Assembly: GCA_050255995.1 (NCBI GenBank)
Contig: JBFWIM010000049.1
Span: forward strand, 1 to 12,313
Origin: Intestinibacillus sp050255995
GTDB taxonomy: Bacteria > Bacillota > Clostridia > Oscillospirales > Butyricicoccaceae
DNA length: 12,313 nt
Direction of reading: 5' to 3'
Under the pieces are notes generated by a model. That model was not told where the DNA came from, ran no database searches, and saw only the letters and a program-made list of their open reading frames with translations. A program made the translations under genes and the position numbers. The first letter of the stretch is position 1; each line of letters begins with the position of its first letter. Positions 1-7,605 of this stretch are shown piece by piece.

Positions 1-141
1 CCTAAGGATCAAAAAGCTGCTGTATATCAGTTCCTGTTTTCCAAAAGCGGGTTTTCAGATGAGGTGCTGGAAATCTCACGAACGGAGCCTGTATTCGCAG
101 TTACGGCTGCGCAGGTCGTAGACAACCAAAGCGATGAATAA
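1..141 (+). CDS. 3' end of a gene; resembles the C-terminus of DUF234-type AAA ATPases (partial)
   Basis: The reading frame is open from the first base to a TAA at 139-141, giving the last 46 residues of a protein whose start lies outside the window. The segment FLFSKSGFSDEV followed by a short beta-like tail (EPVFAVTAAQVV) resembles the end of the nuclease-like domain of archaeal/bacterial DEXX-box ATPases of the DUF234 type, which often finish with a YLFSKSGFT-like motif and a short VxLVxLxEL strand. That match is from memory of the family, not from a search. Such ATPases are common on accessory islands of gut Firmicutes and Bacteroidetes and their substrate is unknown. The terminator at 339-376 could end its transcript. 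The open frame is well supported; the family call is tentative. Confidence 0.5.
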   Translation, partial: PKDQKAAVYQFLFSKSGFSDEVLEISRTEPVFAVTAAQVVDNQSDE

Positions 142-169
142 TGCATCGCAGTTCCGACACTATCTTTCA

Positions 170-210
170 AAGCTAAAACTACTCGTTGGGGTGACGCACG
201 GTTTTAGTTT
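170..210. repeat. Imperfect inverted repeat (hairpin) downstream of the first gene
   Basis: The arm CTAAAAC at 173-179, preceded by AAAG, pairs with GTTTTAGTTT at 201-210. This gives about 10 paired bases with one bulge around a loop of roughly 21 bases. It sits 30 bases after the stop codon of the partial gene. There is no clean T-run after it, so it is at best a weak terminator or RNA-stabilising hairpin. Confidence 0.35.
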
Positions 211-338
211 ATAAATTACAGAGAAAACACAATTTATCGGTATGTACCGCTTGAAAATTTACATGGTTCTGCGATAGCATCGGCGGAAAGCGGACGAGGA
301 ATCTGCGAGGTTATAAACGGCAGTGCTCCGTCTCCGCC

Positions 339-376
339 AAAACACCCTGCAAACACTGTTTACAGGGTGTTTTTTC
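339..376 (+). terminator. Rho-independent terminator
   Basis: AAAACACCCTG at 339-349 pairs perfectly with CAGGGTGTTTT at 363-373. The loop contains a further small stem (AAAC/GTTT). A run of six T follows at 370-375, so termination is in the plus direction. The nearest plus-strand gene upstream ends at 141, so a roughly 200-base 3' untranslated tail, or a lost gene between, is implied. Confidence 0.8.
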
Positions 377-656
377 TTTAAAAATAGCCATGTTTTGCAA
401 TATTTATCGGTGGTTAATTCCGCCTTGCTGAGAATGGTTCGTGCAACTTTCACCGTCTTTAAAGTAATAGAATCGAATCCGAAATTGTTTAATTTGCTTT
501 TACTACATCTCCGGTACATCTCATGCACGCCCTTTTTTAACTGTGCTTTTGGTACATCTCAAAGTTGTAGCTGGCAAACAGCATATTCGCGGAACTGTAA
601 AGAACTTGAATATTTGGATAATATAATTTAAAATTCTTAAAAATAATTAACAGTGC

Positions 657-685
657 TTGACATTGCCTTGCTTAATATGTAATAT
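657..685 (+). promoter_or_regulatory. Sigma-A-type promoter for the secreted-protein gene
   Basis: A perfect -35 box TTGACA at 657-662 is followed after 17 bases by TAATAT at 680-685 as a -10 box (4 of 6 to consensus, in an A/T-rich setting). Transcription would begin near 692, giving a leader of about 58 bases before the ATG at 750. The leader contains the palindrome ATAAT-GT-ATTAT at 709-720, which could be an operator. Confidence 0.6.
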
Positions 686-749
686 ATAGGAAGGTATTGC
701 AATATCTGATAATGTATTATTTTAACAGGGATGACACATAGGAGGATTT

Positions 750-1808
750 ATGATTAAACAAACCAAAGTTATTGCATCTCTATTGGCCGCATCTACTATT
801 TTTTCTTTGACTGCCGGAGCTGTAAGCCTCCCAAAACAGCACCAGCAAGAAGGGTAAATTGAACTCCAAGCAGATTTTAATGGTACATATACCGATAAGC
901 TAGATAAAAGCAGCTCGCTAATACAAGGCAGTCCACTCGAAAATTATGAAGGCATCTACCAATTGAGCAACGGCGATTTGGTTACGGATGTCGGAAATAA
1001 TTTATACCAATCAGTTGATGAGGTTACTGTTTCACTCACAGATTCTGATAAAATCAGCTCATTGCAAGAAGAATACAACCTGCGGCCTGAAATTTACAAC
1101 GACATTCTGCAGCAGGCCGAAAAAGCAACTTCTGAAGCCAATGGTCAAGCCAATGTCACCATTTTTGTATCCAGCCCGGAAACCAGCACGACCAAAAGCT
1201 CTGGCGGTATTACCATCAATGCTGCAATGCCTGATGAGTACGATACTTGGAACGGTGAATCCTTCTTGCATCAACAAGTATACTACAACAATCTTTTTCT
1301 CAATGGCACAGTGGCTTCGGGAAGCTCAGCTATGGATGTGGCCAATGACGTAAAGACTTATGCTATGTATGCTTATGATCTTTCGGGTGCTAGCAGCAAA
1401 ATAGTTGATAAAATTTCCATTTTTAGTAGCGGTTACGATGTATTGCAGGCTGTCTTTGGTTTTTTAAACGCCGACCTTATCACCGGCTCATATAAAGACA
1501 GCTTCACTGTCAGTGTGGACTATAATGTATGTACAAAATATACGTATGTAAAAATTAACGGTACCTATCGTTTAGGGGCGCGTACACAAAAAGTTCGGTT
1601 AAATGATGTTAGCACAGAGCTTTATTATGTGGACGATGCCGGTGGTCACCGTAAAGCAGCAAGTCAAGTTCAGAACAGGCTAATCCATACTCCACATTTT
1701 AACAGCCCTTATAGCATTGCCCACGAGTATGCTCACGCGGGCGGGGACTATTTTTCTGAATTAGCGCAGTACGAAATTTACTATAAACGTTTCAATTTTG
1801 GGTATTAA
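750..1808 (+). pseudogene. Secreted protein of unknown function, interrupted by an in-frame TAA
   Basis: The ATG at 750 has a strong ribosome site (AGGAGG, 740-745) and opens a textbook signal peptide: KQTK basic start, hydrophobic core from about residue 7, and SLTAGA as a likely cleavage region. After 35 codons the frame meets TAA at 855-857. The same frame then stays open to TAA at 1806-1808, giving about 316 more residues. Without that one codon the product would be a 352-residue exported protein. The region right after the stop (ELQADFNGTYTDKLD) is in frame and protein-like, so this is a nonsense change rather than a frameshift. The mature part is rich in S, T, N, Y and D. I do not recognise its family. 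Reinitiation at TTG 963 is possible but has no ribosome site. A sequencing error would restore a normal gene. A small membrane protein follows 53 bases later. Confidence 0.7.
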
Positions 1809-1861
1809 TATTGATTTCATTTACTAATATTAAACAAGGTGTGAATATAATAGGTGGGCGT

Positions 1862-2407
1862 ATGAATACTTTGATTTTTAGCGTGATTCTGCTCACCATA
1901 TTTGCACTTTTGTCTTTCTACATTTGGCGGCCCTATCTCTTAAAGAGATATTGGAATATTGCAGCTATTGCATTGCTGGCATATTGCTTATTTTCCGTCA
2001 ACAATGTATACGGGCTGGTACCAATCCAAGTGGATAGTGACTTTTCGGAAGTTGACATAACTGTTTATGCATATGATGCGGTAGGTGCAATCCATAAAAT
2101 TCCTATCTCCGACGAAGCGCGAAAGAAACAATATATTGATCTTGTACAACACGAGCGCATTCGCAGAATCCCGTTTCGCAGTTATTCCAATATTCCGGAT
2201 AGTGATATTAGTATATGGATCACACAACCAAGTAATCTCAGCCTTGAAATTGACTGCTCCGCCGATCCGTCAAATACCTATATTAAGTATAGTTATGACG
2301 GACTGGACTATGCGCCAAGATTCTTTTTGAATCAAAGTGTTCCGAATCAGCTTTACGTTCTGGCAAAAGATGATGTACAGAAGGCAAAAGCCTCTACTCT
2401 TAGTTAA
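1862..2407 (+). CDS. Small membrane protein of unknown function
   Basis: The product has 181 residues. Two hydrophobic segments lie near the N-terminus: about residues 4-22 (IFSVILLTIFALLSFYIW) and about 31-46 (IAAIALLAYCLFSVNN). A polar domain of about 130 residues follows, probably outside the cell. I chose ATG 1862 because AGGTGGG at 1852-1858 lies just before it. A TTG at 1811 would add 17 residues but has no ribosome site. It lies 53 bases after the broken secreted-protein gene on the same strand, and one promoter (657) and one terminator (2402) bracket both, so they are probably co-transcribed. A secreted protein followed by a small two-span membrane protein can be an effector and immunity pair, but nothing in the sequence proves that. 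The family is not recognised. Confidence 0.75.
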   Translation: MNTLIFSVILLTIFALLSFYIWRPYLLKRYWNIAAIALLAYCLFSVNNVYGLVPIQVDSDFSEVDITVYAYDAVGAIHKIPISDEARKKQYIDLVQHERIRRIPFRSYSNIPDSDISIWITQPSNLSLEIDCSADPSNTYIKYSYDGLDYAPRFFLNQSVPNQLYVLAKDDVQKAKASTLS

Positions 2408-2448
2408 AGAAGCCGCCGCAGGAATCTCCTGCGGCGGCTTCTTTAACT
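2402..2448 (+). terminator. Very strong terminator hairpin overlapping the stop codon
   Basis: The left arm 2402-2423 is perfectly complementary to the right arm 2427-2448: 22 base pairs around the 3-base loop ATC, with a GC-rich core (GCCGCCGCAGG). The TAA stop of the upstream gene (2405-2407) lies inside the left arm. The 3' arm carries the run TTCTTTAACT. The symmetric A/T ends would let it stop transcription from both directions. Confidence 0.85.
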
Positions 2449-2801
2449 GAGGGATGAATTCATATGCCTCTCCAGCAAAAACGGAGTCTTAGGGGTATGC
2501 CCCTAACTAGAGAATTTTGTGTATACACGCTTACGTATGTACACAAAATTCAGTGCTTGCAAACTCTCTGTACACCATTCCTATCTCCGATTGGTGACAA
2601 TCTACCTCATCGAGTATGCGAGGACTGGTCTGTCCCCAGGGCATATTTCAATCCAAATTCCACATATTAACACACAAGGGTGCCGACAAGCTATTAAAAC
2701 AAGTTCGAGCATGGTTTAAATTTCTGTCCCGTGCATTCTGCGTCTTGTAAATCACAGGTCAATGTTCAAATTCATACGATTTCCCCGGCCGTGCCGAAGA
2801 C
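2449..2801. other. Gene-poor junction between the AT-rich and GC-rich blocks
   Basis: This segment separates two convergent units, each closed by its own terminator. Apart from two nested palindromes (2489-2551) I find no credible gene. Short open frames on the plus strand (2464-2670 and 2519-2719) overlap each other in different frames, start inside the palindrome and lack ribosome sites. Base composition shifts from AT-rich to GC-rich near its right edge, so it may be the scar of an insertion or recombination event. Confidence 0.5.
2489..2551. repeat. Two adjacent palindromes
   Basis: The first is TTAGGGG-TATG-CCCCTAA at 2489-2506 (7-bp arms). Five bases later, GAATTTTGTGTA at 2512-2523 pairs perfectly with TACACAAAATTC at 2540-2551 (12-bp arms, 16-base spacer that is itself partly symmetric, ATAC/GTAT). 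Neither is followed by a T-run on the plus strand, so terminator function is unlikely. They could be the subterminal hairpins of a lost insertion element or a protein-binding site. Confidence 0.6.
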
Positions 2802-2847
2802 AAAACACCCTCCGATGCAGCAATGCAGCTGCATCGGAGGGTGTTTT
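2802..2847 (-). terminator. Rho-independent terminator of the five-gene minus-strand unit
   Basis: AAAACACCCTCCGATGCAGC at 2802-2821 is perfectly complementary to 2828-2847, giving 20 base pairs around a 6-base loop. Read on the minus strand it ends in TTTTGTCTTC, and it lies 31 bases after the phosphoesterase stop codon. It is also nearly symmetric for plus-strand transcripts, though the T-run there is only four bases. Confidence 0.85.
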
Positions 2848-2878
2848 AGTGCTCCGCATACGCAGAACAGCCGTTTTG

Positions 2879-5800
2879 TCAGGCCACCAGCTTTGCGATC
2901 AGGGTAAAGGTCTCCGCACGGGTAATCGATGCGTTCACACGCAGGGTATTATCCTCATAGCCCGAAAGCAGACCGTTTTCGACCATGCCGGCAATGCTTC
3001 CGCGCGCCCAGTCCGGCACCGAAGCGCTGTCCGCGAATTTATCCAGCGCAGCGGTATCCGCATCGGCGAGACCCGCCACACGCGCGATCATCGCGCTCAC
3101 CTCGGCACGGGTCGCCGTCAGCTGACCGTTCATGCGACCCTTTTCGTCGCCCTTGAGCACACCGCGTGCCTTAGCTGTCGCCAGAATATCCTTAGCCCAA
3201 GCCGAGGAGCGGTCGCCTTCGGCAATGCTTCCGGTCTGGTCGGCCGGAACGCTCAGCGCGCTGAACAGCGCAGCCGCAACCTCCTCGCGGGTGATGCGCT
3301 CGTCCGGACGGACATAGCCGGAGCCTGCGTCGCCGCGCACAATGCCCTTGGACGCGAGCGCCTGAATGTCGCGATACGCCCAGTGGCTCTGCGCAACATC
3401 GCCGCCGACTGCGGTCTTGGAAACGTCAGCCTTGCCCGAATAATCGTCATAATCGTTTGCGTAGTCGTTAAAAATATCATCGGACTCGTGGCCGACCGCA
3501 CCGGTAAAGCTACCCTTGTTCCAGTCTGCCAGTGTGCTCCAGATGGTGCAGTTGCCCGCGTCCACGGTATAGGACTTCAGCGTCGGCACGTCGGTCGCCG
3601 CCTCGGTGACGGAGGAGTGAAGCGTCGTTGAAACACGTACATACTTGGCGCTGCCGAGCTCGGTCAGGTCGATCGACGCTTTGCCGTTTTGCAGCGCCGC
3701 CTTTTTCGATGCCTTGACCGTCTTGCCGTCATCCGAGGTCTCGATGGTTGCGGCCGCAGATGCCGCACCCTTAATTTCGGTTTCATAGGTCAGCTGCTTC
3801 AGGCTGCCCACAACCGGCCGCCACTCGGTCACATGTGTGCCGTCGGTCTGCAGGTTTTCGGGAGCAAAATCCAGCCAGACCACAAGGCTTTCGCTCTGCG
3901 GCCCCTTGGCCGACGGGTTGTTGTATATCGCCTTGTTGGAGGCTTCGCTTAGCTTGGCGGTATAGAACCGGATCTGACCGATGTCGCCGGTCAGCATGGT
4001 GTGTGTCTTGCCGCGGCCGCGGTCGTTGAGCAGATGACGGTGGAAGGAGAAGCCGGAATACATGGATTTTCCTTCCCAATTCTTGATTTCGGAATCAAAG
4101 TCGGGCGCGTCAATCTGTCCGCTGAGCTTTGCATCCTCCCAGCTGGTGCCGCCGGTCACGCGGTCAAAGCCGCCCGTATACTGCACCCACTTGCCAAGCT
4201 TTACGCCCGCGCCGTCGATGGCTTCGTCGTCGTTCCAGAAATATTCGCCGTTATCATTATTAAAGCCGATTCCATATGTGACCATGCCCGTTTTGCGCAC
4301 GGCCATACGGAACAGGTAGTTGGTGCCGTAGCTGATCGACGCACCCTTCATCAGCAGCGGATTGTGATCCCACTCGCTGCCCTGTGCCAAACGCTCCACA
4401 TTGGCCCAAACCATACCGGTCACGCCGTTGTCGATCACATAGTTGTCGCGATCAGGGATTTCCACATAGTCGTCCTTGCCGTCGAGCGCCAGACCCCAGC
4501 CGCCATCGTACTTGACAAGGGTCGGATTGCCGCGAATGATGCCGTCGTTGCCCAGACCCGATTTGTCCCGGACGATCGGTGTGCCCTGAATCGAGCCGAG
4601 CACCGTGACCGTCTGCTCGGGCGAGGAGCCGATCTGCACCTTGTAGTCGCCGCCCGCCGGGACTGTGTAGAAAAACTCGACCGAACGGGTCTGTCCGGCG
4701 GCAAGCTTCACCTGTTTGCTCTCCACGGTTTGCCCGTTAATCTTGAGAGACGCGGTTGCAGTCCCCGCTTCGTTGCCGATGTTCCGCACATCAGCCTTGG
4801 CGCAGAACAGGTCGCTTTCCGCATTGCTGACCGCGCCGTCGCCCAGCTTGACGCGCAGATCACTGTAGGTGTAGGTTGCCTTCCGGAAGGTCACATCCAC
4901 CGTTTTGGTGTATCCCGCGAGCTTTAAGGCGTGCTTGCCCAGCTCCGTCAGCACGAGCGGCGCGGTCAGCTCGGCCGATTCGCCGGGGTTCAGCGCGACC
5001 ACGCGCTCCTTGCCTGCCTGACCGAAGTGATACAACCAGCGCGCCTTGCCGTTATCGCTGACGCACATGCTGGCCGCCGCAAGGCCGGCGCCCACATTGG
5101 TCACCTTGGCCGATACGGTCACTTCGCCGCCGGACAGGATGCTGTCCGGGGTGATCGAGATGTTTTCGTAGGAAAGCTTTGCGCCGTCCTTCGAGAGCGA
5201 CAGCGTTTCATAGACCTTTTCCGCGCCCGTTTCCAAACCGATGTTGGAATAGGTCATCAACCCATCCTTGACCGTGACCTCAAGCATGTCGCCCTTGCCG
5301 GTCGCCAGCAGCTCGGGATAGTTGTCGTCCAGACGAGTGTCAGGCTTTCCGGCATCAATCTTGCCGTCGCCGATGCGGGCGTCACCCTGCGTGACATACA
5401 CAGTGCCTGTGCCGCGCGCGGCGTTCGGAGAGGCATAGCGGGAATACACATGGGTGTGTCCGCTGAACATAATGCTGACGTTGCCCGCTTCCGCGATCGA
5501 CGGAATGTATTTACGGGTCAGATCGTCCTCATAGGGATGGTGCATAGTCAGCACGCGGAACTCTGCGTTCTTTGCTGCGGCAGAGGCGAGATCCGCCTCC
5601 AGCCAGCCGAGCGATTCGTCAACCTGCGCTTTGGTAGCCGCGTCTACCTCGCCGCCGGCCGCGGAGTTCAGCTCAAAAAGCGACCACGGATTGCTGTCAA
5701 TCATCGTGAAATGCACCGGACCGTAGTTGAAGGATACGTTGCGGCCGGTCTGGTTGGAATGGTACTGCTCCTGCTGGATTTTGGTCACATACTCGTCAAA

Positions 5801-6433
5801 GTACACGCCGAAATCGTGGTTGCCGCTGTTGTAGACAACCGGCACGTTGTGCAGAAAGCTGCCGACGTTGCGGAACCAATAGGAAAACTGATCCTTCTGC
5901 GAGCCGGTGCCCTCGACCAGGTCGCCGGTGTGCAGGATAAAGTCCGGATCAAATGCCGCAATTGCGTCCGACACCTGCTTTGCCGTTTCGAAGCGATGGC
6001 TGTCGCTGATCACGACAAACCGCACCTCATCGGGATTTTCACTCAGGGTGTGGAAGCGTCCCTGCATGGTCTGTCCATCCTCGGTCGTGACGGTATAGCT
6101 GTAGGCCGTGCCAGGCTTAAGGCCGGTCAGCCGCGCGCGGTACAGGTACATCGGCTTGCCCTGAAACGCCGCGCCCTCCTCGACCGGCACAGCGACTGTT
6201 TTGCTGTCCTGCGCCCCTGTGCCGTAGGTAATCGTCGACTTGATCGGCTTATCCAGCTCCCAGACGACAACCATGCCGTCAGCCTTGGGGGTCAGCAGAT
6301 AAGGGCCGTTTAGAAATGCGCCGGTGTCCTCCGCACCGACTGCAAGCACCTGAACCGGCGCCATGGACAGCAGCATGACCAGTGCCAGCAGCAGGCTGAG
6401 CCACCGCCGTTTCCGTGATAAACATTTTCCCAT
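2879..6433 (-). CDS. Exported, SLH-anchored metallophosphoesterase with a LamG-like domain
   Basis: The product has 1184 residues. The start ATG at 6433 has AAGGAG nine bases upstream. Order of parts: signal peptide (about 1-31, KRRW then a leucine-rich core); fibronectin-III-like domain as in purple acid phosphatases (about 38-128); calcineurin-like phosphoesterase (about 137-400); two CARDB-like beta domains (about 422-612); LamG/concanavalin-like domain (about 619-857); a further beta-rich stretch (about 858-960); an Asp-rich linker (985-998); three SLH repeats (about 1012-1060, 1075-1122, 1136-1184). Metal ligands are visible: D144/H146 (DSH), D171 (GDLVEG), GNHD 204-207, H298-H299, and GHTH 325-328. 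The GDxxY tyrosine typical of purple acid phosphatases is absent (GDLVE), so I call a general class III phosphoesterase. It should act outside the cell, held by SLH repeats to wall polysaccharide, cleaving phosphate esters. The substrate is unknown. It is last in the sensor gene cluster, 58 bases after the binding-protein gene. Confidence 0.9.
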   Translation of the reverse strand: MGKCLSRKRRWLSLLLALVMLLSMAPVQVLAVGAEDTGAFLNGPYLLTPKADGMVVVWELDKPIKSTITYGTGAQDSKTVAVPVEEGAAFQGKPMYLYRARLTGLKPGTAYSYTVTTEDGQTMQGRFHTLSENPDEVRFVVISDSHRFETAKQVSDAIAAFDPDFILHTGDLVEGTGSQKDQFSYWFRNVGSFLHNVPVVYNSGNHDFGVYFDEYVTKIQQEQYHSNQTGRNVSFNYGPVHFTMIDSNPWSLFELNSAAGGEVDAATKAQVDESLGWLEADLASAAAKNAEFRVLTMHHPYEDDLTRKYIPSIAEAGNVSIMFSGHTHVYSRYASPNAARGTGTVYVTQGDARIGDGKIDAGKPDTRLDDNYPELLATGKGDMLEVTVKDGLMTYSNIGLETGAEKVYETLSLSKDGAKLSYENISITPDSILSGGEVTVSAKVTNVGAGLAAASMCVSDNGKARWLYHFGQAGKERVVALNPGESAELTAPLVLTELGKHALKLAGYTKTVDVTFRKATYTYSDLRVKLGDGAVSNAESDLFCAKADVRNIGNEAGTATASLKINGQTVESKQVKLAAGQTRSVEFFYTVPAGGDYKVQIGSSPEQTVTVLGSIQGTPIVRDKSGLGNDGIIRGNPTLVKYDGGWGLALDGKDDYVEIPDRDNYVIDNGVTGMVWANVERLAQGSEWDHNPLLMKGASISYGTNYLFRMAVRKTGMVTYGIGFNNDNGEYFWNDDEAIDGAGVKLGKWVQYTGGFDRVTGGTSWEDAKLSGQIDAPDFDSEIKNWEGKSMYSGFSFHRHLLNDRGRGKTHTMLTGDIGQIRFYTAKLSEASNKAIYNNPSAKGPQSESLVVWLDFAPENLQTDGTHVTEWRPVVGSLKQLTYETEIKGAASAAATIETSDDGKTVKASKKAALQNGKASIDLTELGSAKYVRVSTTLHSSVTEAATDVPTLKSYTVDAGNCTIWSTLADWNKGSFTGAVGHESDDIFNDYANDYDDYSGKADVSKTAVGGDVAQSHWAYRDIQALASKGIVRGDAGSGYVRPDERITREEVAAALFSALSVPADQTGSIAEGDRSSAWAKDILATAKARGVLKGDEKGRMNGQLTATRAEVSAMIARVAGLADADTAALDKFADSASVPDWARGSIAGMVENGLLSGYEDNTLRVNASITRAETFTLIAKLVA

Positions 6434-6491
6434 TCTCTTCTGCTCCTTCTCTCATTAATTCACGGCACGGCTGCCTGCCGAACCGCCGCGT

Positions 6492-7571
6492 CTATGGTAA
6501 GCTCTCTCGAGCTTGCGCGCCCATGAACTGCCGTCTGAACTCCCCAACCAGACGAGCCCGGTTGTTTCCCGCCCATTCGGGGTCGTATTCCACGATTTTG
6601 AGATCCTGTACCGCCGGCAGGCCGTCTGCAGACCGCGCGGTGCTGTTTGCGGGCAGGCGGCTGCTTTTTGCCTCGATATAGCATTCCTGTCCGCGCTGCG
6701 AGGTCATCCAGTCGATGAACCGTTCGGCGTTTTCCCGCTCCTGCTCCGGCCCGCCCTGCACAAGCGCACACGCGCCGATCTCATAGCCGGTGCCGTCCTC
6801 GGGATAACACAGCTCGACCGGATAGCCATCCAGTGCCGCACGGCGGCCGTCATGCGAAAAGACAACGCCGACCGCGTATTCTCCGCGCTTTACCTTCTCG
6901 ACCGGTTCGATGCCCGAATGGGTGTAGCAACCCACGTTTGCGTCGAGCGCGCGCAGATACTCGAACGCCTCGGCCTCGCTGCGCTGCTGCACAAGCGCCG
7001 CGAGCATGGTGTACGACGTGCCCGAAGTCTCGGGCGAAGCCAGCACGACCTGTCCGGCCAGCGCGGGCGACAGCAAATCGTCCCAGCGTGCGGGATACGG
7101 CATGCCATTCTGTGCAAACCACTCCTGATTGCACGCAAAACAGATTACGCCGATATAAATCGGGTTCCACACCTGTGCCTTGTCTAGATAGACCTCGGGC
7201 ACATTCATCAGCTCCGGGCTTTGATAGGGCTCCAGCAGCCCTGCCTGACCGGCCTGCACATAGTTGTCCGCCGCCCCGCCGAGCAGTACGGAAACGCGGG
7301 GCGCCGCCTGCTCCTGCCGCACCCGCTCGATCATTTCGCCTGCGGACAGTCGCTCGCAGTCGACGGTAATGCCGGTATCCTTGCGGAAAGCGCTGAGATA
7401 AACCGGGATTTCCTCCTCCGGCAGTGCGCTGTAAATGGTCAGATGGTCGTAGACGGGTGCAGACGGCTCTGTCGGCTCCTGCATCGTCGCAGGTGCTTCC
7501 TGCGCGGGCGCGCAGCCGCTCAAAACCGCCGCCGCCAGCAATAACACCATCCATTTTATACGTTGTTTCAT
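6492..7571 (-). CDS. AfuA/HptA-like solute-binding lipoprotein (type II fold)
   Basis: The product has 359 residues. I chose ATG 7571 because GAGGTG sits six bases before it; a GTG nine bases further upstream (7580) has no such site. The N-terminus is basic (MKQRIKW), then hydrophobic, then the lipobox LSGC with Cys20, so it should be a membrane-tethered lipoprotein. Family-typical segments are LTIYSALPEEE near 44, LLGGAADNYVQA near 96, PIYIGVICFACN near 137, PETSGTSYTML at 180, GEYAVGVVFSHD near 230 and GTGYEIGA near 260. This pattern fits the iron/sugar-phosphate binding-protein group that includes AfuA, PgtC and S. aureus HptA. HptA works with an HptS/HptR two-component pair to sense hexose phosphate. 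The neighbouring YesM/YesN-type pair therefore suggests a sensory role. No AfuB/AfuC-like permease or ATPase lies nearby. The ligand cannot be read from sequence alone. Confidence 0.85.
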   Translation of the reverse strand: MKQRIKWMVLLLAAAVLSGCAPAQEAPATMQEPTEPSAPVYDHLTIYSALPEEEIPVYLSAFRKDTGITVDCERLSAGEMIERVRQEQAAPRVSVLLGGAADNYVQAGQAGLLEPYQSPELMNVPEVYLDKAQVWNPIYIGVICFACNQEWFAQNGMPYPARWDDLLSPALAGQVVLASPETSGTSYTMLAALVQQRSEAEAFEYLRALDANVGCYTHSGIEPVEKVKRGEYAVGVVFSHDGRRAALDGYPVELCYPEDGTGYEIGACALVQGGPEQERENAERFIDWMTSQRGQECYIEAKSSRLPANSTARSADGLPAVQDLKIVEYDPEWAGNNRARLVGEFRRQFMGAQARESLP

Positions 7572-7605
7572 ATCCTTCACCTCAAAAGAAAGAAGGGCAA
7601 AGATT

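Larger units (their letters stand above)
142..656. other. AT-rich intergenic region, mostly without recognisable genes
   Basis: This stretch of about 500 bases lies between the partial gene ending at 141 and the promoter at 657. It contains an imperfect hairpin (170-210), a terminator (339-376) and A/T-rich runs near 600-650. Short open frames exist on both strands at 259-631, but they overlap each other and the terminator and lack convincing ribosome sites. On the minus strand around 420-620 two peptide pieces look partly protein-like (see findings), so it may hold the remains of a decayed gene. I see no tRNA or structured RNA gene here. Confidence 0.5.

Noticed and set aside
141..280. ATGCATCGCAG (141-151) and CTGCGATAGCAT (269-280) as an inverted repeat
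   Set aside because: It is imperfect and far apart, with no sign of a paired structure or element between; it is likely chance.
963..1808. Independent gene starting at TTG 963
   Set aside because: It has no ribosome site, and the same frame continues upstream through normal-looking codons to the TAA at 855 and the signal peptide beyond it, so a single interrupted gene explains it better.
2464..2719. Two overlapping short plus-strand open frames in the junction
   Set aside because: They are in different frames, begin inside or next to palindromes, lack ribosome sites and show no domain.
322..2856. AGTGCTCCG at 322-330 and 2848-2856 next to two terminators that both contain AAAACACCCT/AGGGTGTTTT, as possible island boundary repeats
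   Set aside because: The 9-mer precedes one terminator and follows the other in the same orientation, and flanking bases do not align, so a true long repeat is not supported.
4931..6313. Long plus-strand open frame (460 codons) antisense to the phosphoesterase
   Set aside because: It mirrors the GC-rich minus-strand gene, which has intact catalytic motifs, a signal peptide and SLH repeats. The plus-strand peptide has no recognisable domain or ribosome site.
7571..7580. GTG 7580 as start of the solute-binding lipoprotein
   Set aside because: The ribosome site GAGGTG overlaps that GTG and is correctly spaced for ATG 7571, which also gives a normal-length lipoprotein signal.
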